A DNA stretch of 60,000 nucleotides from Lineus longissimus (lineage: Eukaryota > Nemertea > Pilidiophora > Heteronemertea > Lineidae), in NCBI RefSeq assembly GCF_910592395.1, contig NC_088324.1, forward strand, positions 15,404,953 through 15,464,952, read 5' to 3'. The notes below the pieces were generated by a model, which saw only the letters and a program-made list of their open reading frames with translations, made no database searches and was not told the origin of the DNA. Made by a program: the position numbers and the translations under genes. Of the stretch, positions 9,922-23,200 are shown one piece after another; position 1 is the first letter of the stretch, and each line of letters begins with the position of its first letter.

Positions 9922-11241
9922 CTAAATGTAGATCGCATCCGCTAAATGTTTTTTCGCCGCTCGATTGGCGGGCATCTGACCAACTGGTTGCGGGGGACTC
10001 GATATGCCTTCTGACCAATCAGAGTGGGCGGAATGTGGTGAGGAGCTTGACCACTGACCTGGCGATTGCCCGGGTGAGTCTGGTGATGGTGTAAGATACA
10101 GCGTATCCGGCAGTGGTAGACCATTCACGTGTTGCGACGTTGAGTCCACATGATTGCTATGTTGCGACGGTGGCGTGGGATACTGATCGATTGGTGTCAT
10201 GTGATGATTATGAAGATTGATGTGTGTTTGTGGAGGATAACCCTTTTGTTGCCGCGACATGTCAGGGCCGATAACGGAGACAGGAATGCTATTCAAATCT
10301 GGAGGAAGTCCAAAACTTTCCAAATAATTATGTGGACTATGCCGAAGATTGAACTGTGCATTTTGCATGGCTTGTATGTGTGTGGGCGAGGTTGGAAGTC
10401 CCAGTCCCTTCTTGTTGGGCGAGCCAACATTTTGATTGATCGGACTACTACCCGACGAACTCGGGCTGTTATATCCATTGTTGACACTACACTGTGATGC
10501 AGGACTACTGCTCGAGTACATCTCATTCATGCCGACCTGTCCATTAGGACTCGAGCTGATGCCATGTTGGCCGGGATACGCCGATCCCTGCACCCGCATG
10601 TGCTCCATCGGAGGCATCAACTTTGCCGGCACATACGTCATACGATTGTGGTCCTCGAGAGCTTGCGCCATGGCACAGCTTGTGGCAATGTCACCAAGGG
10701 TTTGCATATCCTGTTGTGAAATACCCATATGTCCATTACACGTTGGATCATATCCTTTACTGAGGTCAGGGTAACCCGTAGGAGATTCGATCTCCAAATC
10801 TGCCGGACACAGGCCACTGATTGATGAAACCTCGCCATTATGCTGCGCAGATGAGCGTCCATTTTGTTGCGGCTTCTTGCGCTTGTTCTTGCTGCTGCTG
10901 CGGTTTGGTACAGCCACCAGGCGGCCATTAGCCGGCGACATCTGATCCTTTGCATGATTGACACGTGACTTCCGCGATTTAGGACGAACTTGCTTCATCC
11001 CGGGCGGACAGTACGCTCCATTCGGCATTGATGGTGAATTTGAAAGTCCGTTGCTCATTGGGCTATTCAAATGGTACTCATCGAGAAGGCGTAAAATATC
11101 AGGATGCATCCTTTCGTGTGCGACGTCTCTTGGTAACCGATCCATGTGATCTGTGATGTCACGATTTGCATAGTGATCCAGGAGGCACTTGGCGGCTTCG
11201 TAGCTTCCCTCTCGCGCAGCAAGGAACAAAGGAGTCTCATC
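9922..11241 (-). CDS. Notch: Notch exon 23: last ankyrin repeats, C-terminal tail and PEST
   Basis: Acceptor TTTGCAG; stop TAG at 9924-9922. Starts [20 protein letters not shown], then [16 protein letters not shown] 330-residue disordered tail has a basic patch near KSRKSR and Ser/Asn/Pro/Gly-rich sequence. The PEST end contains PTPPSQHS, the Fbw7-type degron TPSPDSP (10092-10072), [16 protein letters not shown] as in vertebrate Notch1, and C-terminus ADAIYI. Confidence 0.96.
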   Translation of the reverse strand, partial: DETPLFLAAREGSYEAAKCLLDHYANRDITDHMDRLPRDVAHERMHPDILRLLDEYHLNSPMSNGLSNSPSMPNGAYCPPGMKQVRPKSRKSRVNHAKDQMSPANGRLVAVPNRSSSKNKRKKPQQNGRSSAQHNGEVSSISGLCPADLEIESPTGYPDLSKGYDPTCNGHMGISQQDMQTLGDIATSCAMAQALEDHNRMTYVPAKLMPPMEHMRVQGSAYPGQHGISSSPNGQVGMNEMYSSSSPASQCSVNNGYNSPSSSGSSPINQNVGSPNKKGLGLPTSPTHIQAMQNAQFNLRHSPHNYLESFGLPPDLNSIPVSVIGPDMSRQQKGYPPQTHINLHNHHMTPIDQYPTPPSQHSNHVDSTSQHVNGLPLPDTLYLTPSPDSPGQSPGQWSSSSPHSAHSDWSEGISSPPQPVGQMPANRAAKKHLADAIYI

Positions 11242-14200
11242 CTGCAAATAGAAACAAGAAACGGGTCTGAATAACTGGGAATGATTTCAGGATCAGTTAC
11301 AGTCAAAAGGCTGATGTACAAGTCAAAATATCTAAACATCAGCCCCAATGTATCACAATATTAGAGTAGGTGAAAGAACCATCTTTTTTACATTTTCAAT
11401 TTCGATTTCTCTCACCTTTGCATCTTGAGCGTCCCTGTTAGCACCATGCTGAAGGAGAAGGATCGTGGCCTCAACATTATTGACGGCCGACGCCCAATGA
11501 AGCGGCGTCTTTCCGTACTCATCGGTGGCATTCATGTCAGCATCGGCATTGATCAATTCCTCGACCATGCCTTCTACGGCTAACCGAGCTGCCATGATCA
11601 TTGGTGTCGTTCCGTCGTGCATCCGCGCATTCAGATTGGTGGAGCGATTCCGTAATAAGATCTGAAAGACAATGAAGAGGTAAAAATGCCAGATCTTATT
11701 GGTAACAAATTCAGATAGAACTCCGACTGTCCTCCCCTTAAAGACACTTTCAAGCAAGCTCTCCACCCTCAGCATGTCCCCACATCAGAACCAAGTTCTT
11801 TAGAAATCCTGGACTTCTTAGGACCCATTCCAAATTTGTTGGTTCTATGATGTGTGGCTGTGGGACATTCTGTTATATACCTACCTCTATCCGTCGTATA
11901 TACGTCCCAGGGTGGTTGGGAGCCAAATGATTGTCTTTGTGGAAACTCTCCAAATGACTTACCTGGAACACTCCCTGTGCGTCGGCACCAATAGCAGCAT
12001 GAAGTGGTGTCCGCCCAGTGTTATCCTGGGCATTAGGGTCAGCCCCAGCATCCAGGAGCCGTTTAGCTGCATCAGCTCTTGCATGACGTGCAGCTAGATG
12101 TAACGGTGTCTCTCCGGTGCGATCCTTCTGAGCATTCGGTGCTGCCCCCTGCATCAGAAGATCAGAAATAATCGCTGCAGATCCGTCGTCGATTTCTCCA
12201 CCTTCGGCCGATCCGGATCCACTTTCGTCATCTATACCATCCAGTCCCGCTCCCCTGAAGGAGGCTAGCATCAGGGGGGTGAACCCATCTGGAAGCAAGA
12301 AGACAAAATATTGTAACTGTATTGCGAGGCAAATTCACTGTCTATGATACAGCGTGATATCTGTGGCCAAGTTTAAGAAACTGACTGAAATTGTCTTCTG
12401 ACGGTACAGGCAAGACCATTCGTCACAAACCTCACTCTGCACTCTCTAATAGTATCTTTCGGATCTTTGGGTCAAATCACTCAGTTTGTAAACGTTCTCA
12501 AGTAGGACCAGTTCCCACAGGTTTGACTGGTTGTCCTCTTACCAGGTCCTCTAACATCCACATCCTTTGTGTCGATAGCTTCATCAGCAGGTGGACTCAT
12601 TGCCATAATCGGTGCTCCGTGAATATTGGCTGCATCGCGATGCTGCTGTGTCCATTGCCTTGTGTCTGTCTGATCTAGATCTCCATTGGGGACATCACCA
12701 TTAGGAGTCGGGTCGGTGGAAGATTCCGTCATCATAGACGGTTCCGTTTTGAATCGTTTTGCCTTCGGCTGTCCCATGGTGTCCTCCTCTGTCCAGCTGC
12801 TGCCATCTGGTGGAGACACTGTCGTGTTGTCATTGGCATCAACACGATCTAGTTGTGACTGTTGCGACCCCTTGTGGACATTTCTGTAATGAGGAATGAT
12901 GAAATATGAATATGAAAACATCTTTTCTGCATTTTCTCTTTTGAGTATTCACTGTGTGTGTAACCATGACTGAGCTCGAATAGCAGTCATAACCAGAAAT
13001 CGATGAGGGAGCCTTCCAACTCCATTACTGGCGAGTGAGTACATCTAAAGCTCGATTCTACGGTAAGGGTTTGTTTTCTTACCCTGGTAAAAGACTAGCA
13101 ATACTTACTTCATTTCTTCTCCATCTGGTCCACGACGATGTGATCGCCTCGTCCTAGAAGTCCCAGCTGCACGTAGAAATCCTTCTGGGAACCAGGTATT
13201 ACCCCGCGCACGACGTCGAGAGACTGTTACAAGTACACCAAGCAACAACGCAATGATGACGATACAAACAGAGCCGGCCATGATGTACGTTAGATTCTTT
13301 GTCACATCAGTCGTCGGGGGCTCTCTTGGACCCGTCGTCGCTGCAAAACATGAAACAGAAGCATGAATACATCAATACATCATCGATTTGGCAGAAGCGA
13401 TGCACACTTTCAAAATGTTCTGAGCCCAGAGTTGACATGTAAAGAAATTGAAAAAGAGGACACTTACAAGATATTTGACCAATCATCACTCCAGGTTCCC
13501 ATCCTTTGTTCATTGAAGCGACGATGAACTCCGATGCATCTTTCGTATTATCGAAACACTCCAAGTTACTCTCCTTACACTTGCGGATGTCAATCACAAG
13601 ATAGACTTCTGTCCCATACTCGGCAGCACGTTTGGTTCGGGAGAACACATCAGAGATGTATCTCTTGACACGTTTGACGGTGTTCGGCCACGGGTAGATC
13701 ATATCATTCCCAGACACATCCTTCTTAATCCTGACAGTCGCACGAAGCAGCATACCCATCCGTCGCACAAACTGGGTGGAGATATTCTTAAATGCTGCTG
13801 GAGTCATTTTATAGATCACGACAACCAATTCACCCTTGGCGAGCTTTTCGTTTTCATTATCGCAATCGAGACCATCCCAGGCACATGCCGCTGTGTCACA
13901 TCCCGTGTCACAATGTCCGTTAGCGAAATGATTGCTGCAGTACATGTCATAGAATGGATTACACTCCTCTACTTTCTCCTCACAGTCAAACCCGTCATAA
14001 AGACACGCCTCTGTGTTACAAATCTGGTCGCATTGACCGTTCTTGAAGAGTTCCCAGCATGCATTCTGATTGGTACAGTTCTTGAATGGTAGCGTCCCCA
14101 AGGAGCATTCCTTGTTGTCATAGTTACAGGCGTGGGTATTACATTCTTTCTGCAATGGGAGGAAGCAAATCATTAGTTTTGATGGTAGGACTATTGTTCT

Positions 14201-17200
14201 TTTTAGTTTCCTCATCCAACTTGTCTATCAGCAAAGTTAACCTTTACTGCAGATCAGGATTTAAGGGTGAGCTAGGTATATTCAACGTTTGAAGGGTTTA
14301 ATAGGTTGACACACTTACATCACACACTCCATTGCTGCCTTTCTTGTCACACTTGTTGAGTTTACACAGCTCCTTCTGTTTATCGAACGGGATAGGTGTG
14401 GTTGGTGTGGTTGTGACATCAATGGCGATTCCTCCCGTAAAGTAAGGATCATATATCTCACAGTTTTTACCATTCCAGAGTGGTGGACAGCGACATTGGT
14501 ACATGGCTGGAAAAGATATGGTTAGAATGATATGTTAGAGCACTGTGTGAGGAGATTAATTAGCAAAGAAGTCAAGAGAATAACGACGCTCTGTATGCAA
14601 GCAGGGTCTCCCGCTGGTAGAGGTGTCCGTTACGGCATCTGAATTCAAGTGGTGTCACCCACCAACACCAGGAGCAGAATTAGGCAATTCCAAGTATTCT
14701 TTTTTCTTTCAAAGTCAAATTTCTCTTTGTTAGATGTATGATGACTCTTTGTTTTCCAAATTGAAGGCATTTTGTTGAGTCAAAGGACACAACCTAAATT
14801 CAGTAGGCAACTTAAACAAAGTACTCACCAACTTGGTTTAGACAGAGTCCACTGTTCATACACGGATTGGACTGGCACTCATCATAGACATCAAACTCAC
14901 AGTGTATACCAGTCGCTCCTGTCGGGCACTCACAGAAGTAGCCGACGGGACGGGTGTGACATGTCCCTCCACTACGGCACGGTGAACTGTCACAGTCACT
15001 GTTGGTATATTCACAGCGATCACCAGAATATCCTTGGGTACACATACAGACTGGTCCACGTTTTCCATTTTTACAAGTTCCACCATGATTACATGGGTTT
15101 GTTAGGCAGTAATTGATACGGTTCTCACAGAGACGTCCAGTAAAGCCTGCTTTGCAGTCACAGCGGTAGTTATTGACGAGTTGTACACAATCCTGAGTGC
15201 CGACGCTGTCGCATGGGTTAGAGAGGCATTCATTGACGTCACCCTCACAGCGTGCACCAACAAAGCCAGGTGGGCATGCACAGTCGAAGGAGCCAACCTT
15301 GTCCAAGCAGGTACCGCCGTGGAAGCAAGCACCCTCATAGCAATCATTCGGGTTGATCTCACACAGCATACCTAAAGCACCCTTCGGACAAGAACACCGA
15401 AATCCGTTGATCAAATCATGACATATTCCACCATTTTGACAAGGTTTCGTCGAACACTCGTCGATATCATATTCGCAATTCAACCCTTGGAATCCATCGG
15501 CACATTCGCACGTGAAGTAACCAATCAGATCTTTACAGGTGGCGCCGTTCTTACAAGGTGTCGATGCACACTCATCGATATCTTTCTCACAGTAGCTGCC
15601 TGTGTATCCCGGCAAACACAAACAGGTATGGATGTTATCCACATCTTTACAGGTTCCACCGTTATGGCAAAGGTTGGCCACCGTTACCCCTCGGCCTTGG
15701 GCAGCGACAGCACACGACACCATGCTGATGTCACAGAGTGTACCCGTCCATCCACCCCGACATTTACACGCATACTGATTGGACACCTGGGTACAGGTTG
15801 CTCCGTGCTGACAGGGATTCTGGCTGCACCAGTCTACGAAATCCTGAAAAGATAGACGCAAACCGTGATGTGAAATTTCTCAAATACAAATCAATAAATG
15901 TCATGGTAACAGATTTTAGACAAGACATTTTTGAAGGAGATCTAATCACACTAAACCAGTCAGCTACTATTGCCTGCCAAAGCCCTTTCCAAGCACATTC
16001 TGTACACCTACCTCACATCGTGGGCCAGTGAATCCAAATGGACAATGACACTTGTACGCGCCATCTTTCTCATCGCAGGTTGCCCCGTTCAGACACGGTT
16101 TCGACTCACACGGATTGATCCGATGTTGACAGTTGGACCCGGAGTAACCCGGAGCACAGACGCATGTGTAGTTGTTGACGCCATCTCGACAGGTTCCTCC
16201 ATACAGACATGAACTAGCAGTACAATCATTATCATTCGTCTCGCAGTTCACACCACTGAAGCCCGGCTCACATGTACACGTATACGAGTTGACGAAATCC
16301 CGGCACGTTGCTCGATTCTCACACGGGTTAGATGAACATTCATCCACGTCAAACTGACAATGGCGTCCACCGAATCCCTCCACGCACAAACATCTGTAGT
16401 CACCGATCTCATCAAGACATGTGCCGCCATTTTGACAAGGGTCCGGGTCGCAGTCATCGTGGTTGTTTTCACAATGGCGGCCCTCGTAACCCGGGACACA
16501 TTGGCAGACATACGAGCCGTTGGTGTTCTGGCAAGTGGCTCCATGACGACATGGGTTGGATGCGGCACATTCATCAATGTCCTGGTCACACAACAAACCT
16601 AGAGAAGGAAACAGGGTCAGCATCATAATCATTCAGTCATAGATTAAGGTGATCTATCTAGGGTTGTTTAAGACAAGGTTACTTGCAGCACAAACAGGGC
16701 TACCTGACAATCAAAGGGTGGAGTGCAAGCCCATTGAACCGAAATGGTACCCGAGACCTGATTATTCTGATGTTGAATAACTTTATAGTAATAGGCCTAC
16801 TTACCCGTATATCCCAGAGGGCAGCTGCACATAAATGACTCGTAGTTTGGTAGAGCGACACACTGGGCGTTGTTCTTGCACAGATTAGGAGAACATGGAT
16901 TCATCTCGATATCACAGTTCAGGCCGGTGTATGGTAGGTCACAGACACAGCGGTAGCTGTTGATGTGGTCGATACATTGGCCATGCTTGCAGGGACTCGA
17001 GGCACACTCGTTGATGTTGACGTCACAGTTCTTACCTGGAATTATAAGGGGTGGAGAACTTGAAATAATTGATTAGAAAAGGATCTCGTCCCATAAAGAA
17101 GTCTTGCTATAATTCAATGAGGAACTAACAAGGCACTAGACTAACAGCACCAGGAGCAAACTCTCCTGGACGGACCAGACAGTAAGAGACACACAGATGA

Positions 17201-20200
17201 AGCAAACTTAGAGTACGCCTTTCCAGACACTTCAACCTGCTAATAAGACGCATCTTCAATTGAAATAAGATACAATTTCTGGTGAGTAATGGGCATCCAG
17301 AACGTACCTGTGAACCCTGGGCCACACTTGCAAGTATATTCTCCCATTCCATCAATACATGATCCACCATGTTGGCAAGGGTTGGACAGACACTCATTGG
17401 TCTCCACGTGACATTTGAATCCCTCGTATCCTCGTGGACACGTGCAGTCGAACCGATTCAACCCATCGACACAGGTCCCTCCGTTGATACAAGGATTTGA
17501 CGAGCATTCGTTGATGTCGGAGAGGCAACGTTGGTCATAATAGCCACGTGGACATTCGCAGCGATATGCATTCTCCATGTCGATACAAGTGCCTCCATGG
17601 GCGCACGGGTTCGACGCACACTCGTTGATATTTTCTTCGCAATTTTGACCTGGTAAGAAGAGCATTCAAAGGGTTAATGTCATTGTGTTACTTGAAAGAC
17701 TATAGTAGCTATCTCTTAGACAAGCTGTAAATGAGCTGACCTTGGCAAATATTACAGAGTATTGGTATCACCTGACTGCAATGTTCAGTAAAGAGTCACT
17801 AGACAAACTGTTGGAACTGAACCTATCTGACCTGTATACCGACTGACATTAAATCAAACATCCTGTTTATTTTGGATACTTCTTCACAAAGGGAATGCAT
17901 GTTTTATGATGGTCTGGAGTATGCCAGTTTACTTTCTGTGCTTTATGACCATGATTAGTATCCTGATACTTTAGTTTCTATCTTTTTCGAACAAAATCAT
18001 AAACCATCAGGGTCAACCAAGGGTAAAACAACAAATAGGAATCTGCCGATGCTGAATAATTGCCACATACCAGTAAAGCCCGCTCGACACTGACATCTAT
18101 ATCCATTGATCGCGTCAATACAGAGGGCGCCGTGGCGACACGGGTTACTCGAACATTCGTTGATATTGTTTTCACAATTTATGCCTGAAAATAATGACAT
18201 GAAAACTCATTAAACTTAGCAGACATCATTCATTGCCATATTTCTCCAAAACTAAGCCAAGGGTCGGAATATATTTGAAGAAAAGTTGATCATATAATGT
18301 CCCAACCATATTTTTTTCAATTTTTTCAAAATGTTTTGTGAGGTTCTGCCGACGACATCCCAATTTGAAAATCAGTCCTCACCTGTCGTTCCTCTCGGAC
18401 AGTGGCACTTGTATCCATTGATGAGATTATCACACGTGCCGCTATATTGACACGGATTGCTCTCGCATTCATCGATATCGATCTGGCAGCGTAAACCCTT
18501 GTAACCAGGCTCACACTTGCATGTGAACTGTCCGATGCCATCCTGACAAGTCCCGTGGTAACAGTCAACGCCAGCACACTCATCGATGTTGACTTCACAG
18601 TTCGTTCCCCTGAAGCCTGCAAATTTTAAAATAAATATTCATGAGAAAAGTTCCTGTTCAGAAATTGGAAAGGATCTAAGATTTTGCTACTCTGTGAGAA
18701 GTTTCCCGAGTCTGTCAGTTCCTTTAACACCAGCTAGGTGGCAGCACTGCATAATGCAAAGCAGGTGTCGCTTATCATCTTTTCAAAGAGGAACGGCAAT
18801 GACATCTTACTCCATGAATGGCAACTTGCTAACAAATATTAGTTTCCACTATCCCATTAACCATCGGACATAAGATGGAATCAGAGATCCTTTTTTTCTT
18901 CCTTTTCTGATTTTGAGACTTACCTCTTTTACAAGCGCACTGGTAACCATCGATAAGGTCCAGGCAGTTCCCTTCATTCTGGCAGGGGTCGCTAACACAT
19001 TCGTTGATGTCTGTCTCACAGGTACGACCAGTAAAACCTGGAAATGTTACGAAGTGAAAATGGTTGAAAAAGGTATGAATTGAAGATTCTGCCGAGGGAG
19101 TTAGTCAAACCAGGGAAGCAGAAACTATGATTATAAGTATGATGATGATGATGATGATGATGATTATAATCAACTCCATCTCAAAACAACCAACAACAAA
19201 ATTGTCACATTATTCAACGGTAATAATTGAAAAACAATTTCCGCACGACTGAAAGTCTGCAATGGGTTAAGTTATTACAATTAGCTACAATCTATTAGTA
19301 CCGATCAGGTCATGGATCGCCAGCGATGGCTCAGATCAAAGTTGCATAAACTATTGCGGTTACTCTAATCGACATGAAAAACAACCGCGTGGAACAAAGC
19401 ATAAAATCATCTGATTGGCCGATATGTTTTCATAGCGTAATTGTTGATTCATTTCTTGCCGCCATTGAAAGGGGCCATTAGACGCGTCGTCAATGAACAC
19501 AGCAAGACGCATTGTCGTCAATGATTTGATTACGCAAAAATCGATCAGTGACATTCATCGGGTGGATAATGCAATAGACACGATACGTGATTATCATCCG
19601 GGTGGTCTCTATTCAGTGCGATTAGAAGTCTGGATGACTTTGACTGCTTATTTCATCAACCTGATAGAGAATACTCCAGTATATGAGATATTTTGTTATC
19701 GCCACTCTACCCGCTGAAATGAACAGGGTTAGAGCCGTTTGTTCAAACTCACCAATTGGACAGTTGCACATGAACTCCCCGATCTTGTCCTGGCAGACGG
19801 CACCATTTTTACACGGCTGGCTCGCACATTCGTTTATGTCAGTCTCACATTGGTTTCCAGCATAACCTGCAAGACATAATGAAAAATAAACATTAACAAC
19901 AAAAAAATAAACGAAAAAGTTATTTGTTTCTGTTGGAAGGACTTGCAACATGACATCAGGAAATACCACCAATCAAACATAACTAATTGCATAATTAACT
20001 CAAGTCGTTCTCATAAATTGATATCACATTTTAATCCCTGTTGATTAAAATTTCAGAAACCCCTTCATCAACCATGAAATCTGTTTAATATCGCCCGCTC
20101 CCTAAGGGCTGAAATTTTCCCAAAGAATTAGAGAGAATGTGCAAATTAATCATGAAAATTGAAACAGTCTTTTCAACAAAACTTGAACTAAACTACAAGC

Positions 20201-23200
20201 ACATAATCTACTATCAGTGTATTCAATCTTCTCTCTAGTTATGTCGGATCAGATTTGTTACAAAATTTCTCAATTGTAACTCAACCAAAAACACCCATCT
20301 ATTAGGATTAAAAGGAAAATTTATTCAACGATTATTTGTGTCTGATGAGGACTTCTGTCATGCAAATCAAATTACCCCAAACAATGTTTGAAACGGCACC
20401 AAACAATCGCCAAAATTACAATCTCATGTTGAAGAGGAATTAAAGGTCATACGTCGCCTCGGGTCCGAAATTTGAACATTATTTTTCCAATCATGGATTT
20501 GTTGAGATTTCACTCGAGGTCAGACCTCACTGCTACCAAAATATAGAATAAATCTTACATCAACAAACACATTAATATTCAAATTTTAGATCAGTACCCT
20601 ACGGCATGGGGCATTTTATGAAATTAGGGTTAAGGTTTATTATTCTACCCACTCATAATCGTTAGTCATCTAAGTGAATAGTTTACAACTTGTATTTTGA
20701 TCTTGAGGCAAAATAATTGTGACAGGTTTTAGTCAATTTTGAAAAAAGGCCTCGCGACCTTGGATAAGGCTAATGTTTAGGGCTCATTCAACTGGAAGAC
20801 CTTCTGCTATATTTTGTCCAGTTTTTTCTCATCTTTGTTGATTTTTGAAAATGGGTATATTATGTCCAAACTAGATGACCACCAATCTCCTTAACTGGCC
20901 TGAAATGGCCCAGAACGGTATGTGAGTGACTTGGTTTCAACAGAAAGGTATCTGGATCAGACTGAATGCATGTAAACAAAACACTAAACAACAACTACCA
21001 ATTCATTTCACTGAGTTGGTCAAAGGCCAAAAAATTGAGGTAATTTAGGTACAAATTATCCAGATAACTTCTATTAGGACCTTTCCATTACTTTGGAATG
21101 AGCAAATTAGGTGGAATTTTTGAGAAATTTTATAGTCACTTTTCTTGTCAAAACTGTCCCGTTGAACAGATTATTGACTAAAGCTGACTGGAGATAGACC
21201 ATACCCATCATCAGACGGTCAGACAGCGGTGGCCATCTTCGGTCTAGCCCGATATAGCCACAGTCAAAATGACCTGTCAGCACTGACAATAGGCCACCCC
21301 ACTTCTCCGGCGGTGCAGGCCATCTCGTGAAAACACTGTTTCACTTTGTGTAAGGTTGGACAATCACAACTGACCCTTGGATGATATGTGAACATTGACA
21401 ACGTCAAACACACAGCGTGGGCCGAAGATTTCATCGAAAATAGCCGATGTCCGTTTTGCACCGTGAACTCTGCGGTGATTAATGTTGTACAATGTACACA
21501 CAGTATCATGTTGGTGCATCCAACCATGGAGAATTGATGTGTTTACTTCACCCTGGCTTCTGAGCCAGAATAGTACAGAATTCTGTGGCATATTTCAATC
21601 AAACTTTGAAGAGAGGTATGAAGAACCAGGCAGTTGAACCATCCGATCAGACATAACATCATTTCATTTTAACCTAAAAATACAAAGTCTTGTAGTAGCA
21701 AGGACCAGTAAGGAATTCCTGAAGATTCTTTTTTCAAACAGGAAATCTGAGAGTCAATCACGCACACAAAACAAACAAAATTTAAGTTTGTAACCCATTG
21801 TTGCACCAGGATCAGTACTGCACCTATCAACACTACAAGTTCACCTTAACGATCGTGGATAGTCATCACCGTCCAATCAACCAACACCAGGGGGTCATCA
21901 AAATCTCCACCGAGCAGATGGAATAGAACGAAGGTCATCGCGGCACACGTGGGAAAATTTGCTCGAGAATCAGACAGCTGGAGTTGACCGTACGCACGGA
22001 GCGGGACAGCGTGATGGATGCTGGGAGATCGTCCTCAAGACGAGAGGACCATATGGTCACCGAAGATAAGGCAATTCAAACGTCTTGAGAGATCTTATAG
22101 ATTATTTATATGTTTTTCTAAGCAAACTTGATGTGGACATTTCTACTTGTCTTAGATGTACGAGATATTCATGTTCTTCAAAGCATATTAGGACATATCG
22201 CAAATGTGAAAGATAATTTCTGTATTCTTGTTCGATTATTTGGGACATCTTAGTCATAGATAGACACAAACAGGTGATTTGGCACTGTTCTCTAGCCAGC
22301 ACAACTGCTATTATCAAGAAAGGGTTAATACCGAGACAGGCTATTCCCATCATCCATAATAATCTCACAGATTTCCCCATGAAAATAAAACCAGGGTAAA
22401 TCGAGTTAACAATAGATTGAAGGTCTGTAGCACTTCAACATGGCATCGCCCCTCTCACTATACAATCTGTTAGCTAAGCTCCTTAAGCTTGATGAACGTT
22501 GACGCAAAAAATAATCACTGGCGCTGGCGAATGGACAACGTCAGGGATTGCCAGACCATTTGACATCGCTGCTGGGGTCAGTAGCGATGCGGGGAATCAA
22601 CGTCGAGGGAGAATCTGAGCAGCCTCGTTAGGATTAGCTGCTTGCTCTGCCGAGACTAAGCCAGGCAGGTGGTGGTAATTGTAAAGAAGATAATAAATGG
22701 ACCCATCAAACTACTGTAGCGCTCTGATTGAATCATAATCTGTCTGATGGCGTAATATTGAGACATCAGATCATCACATCAATCAGATGGGGTTTGTTCT
22801 TTGGCAATGATAGATGATAATCAAATTGTTGAGAGTTGAGCATCAACTCGGATATTGTAAGTTCAAAAGACAATATTGGGTGATTATGGGTAAATAAGTG
22901 ATGTAGGAGGAGACTGGAGACCCCAGAGGAAGCTGGGCCTCAGAACGTTTAGAGGAATAAAAAAGACAAACATTCACAGCATGAGCTGCACAATATCTGA
23001 CCATCATGGTGGGAAGATGAGCCACGTTTCAGACACATCAATTAAACCCTTTATGAAGTATAACAATAATTGCATGAATCCCTTTTTGAAAATCAAATAA
23101 GAAGCTGATGTTATTCTTCTTAGGAACATCTGGTGGACGTGAGAAATATGACAAGAAATTGACGACTTCTTTCATCTCTCGAGGAGAGTCGCATGAGAAT

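Noticed and set aside
10150-10774. Plus-strand frames over the last Notch exon
   Set aside because: Antisense shadows of the ankyrin/PEST exon, without promoter, splice or homology support.
14856-16602. Several long open frames on the plus strand and other minus frames across the EGF exons
   Set aside because: Shadows of the Notch EGF coding sequence; Cys-rich codons rarely give stops in other frames.
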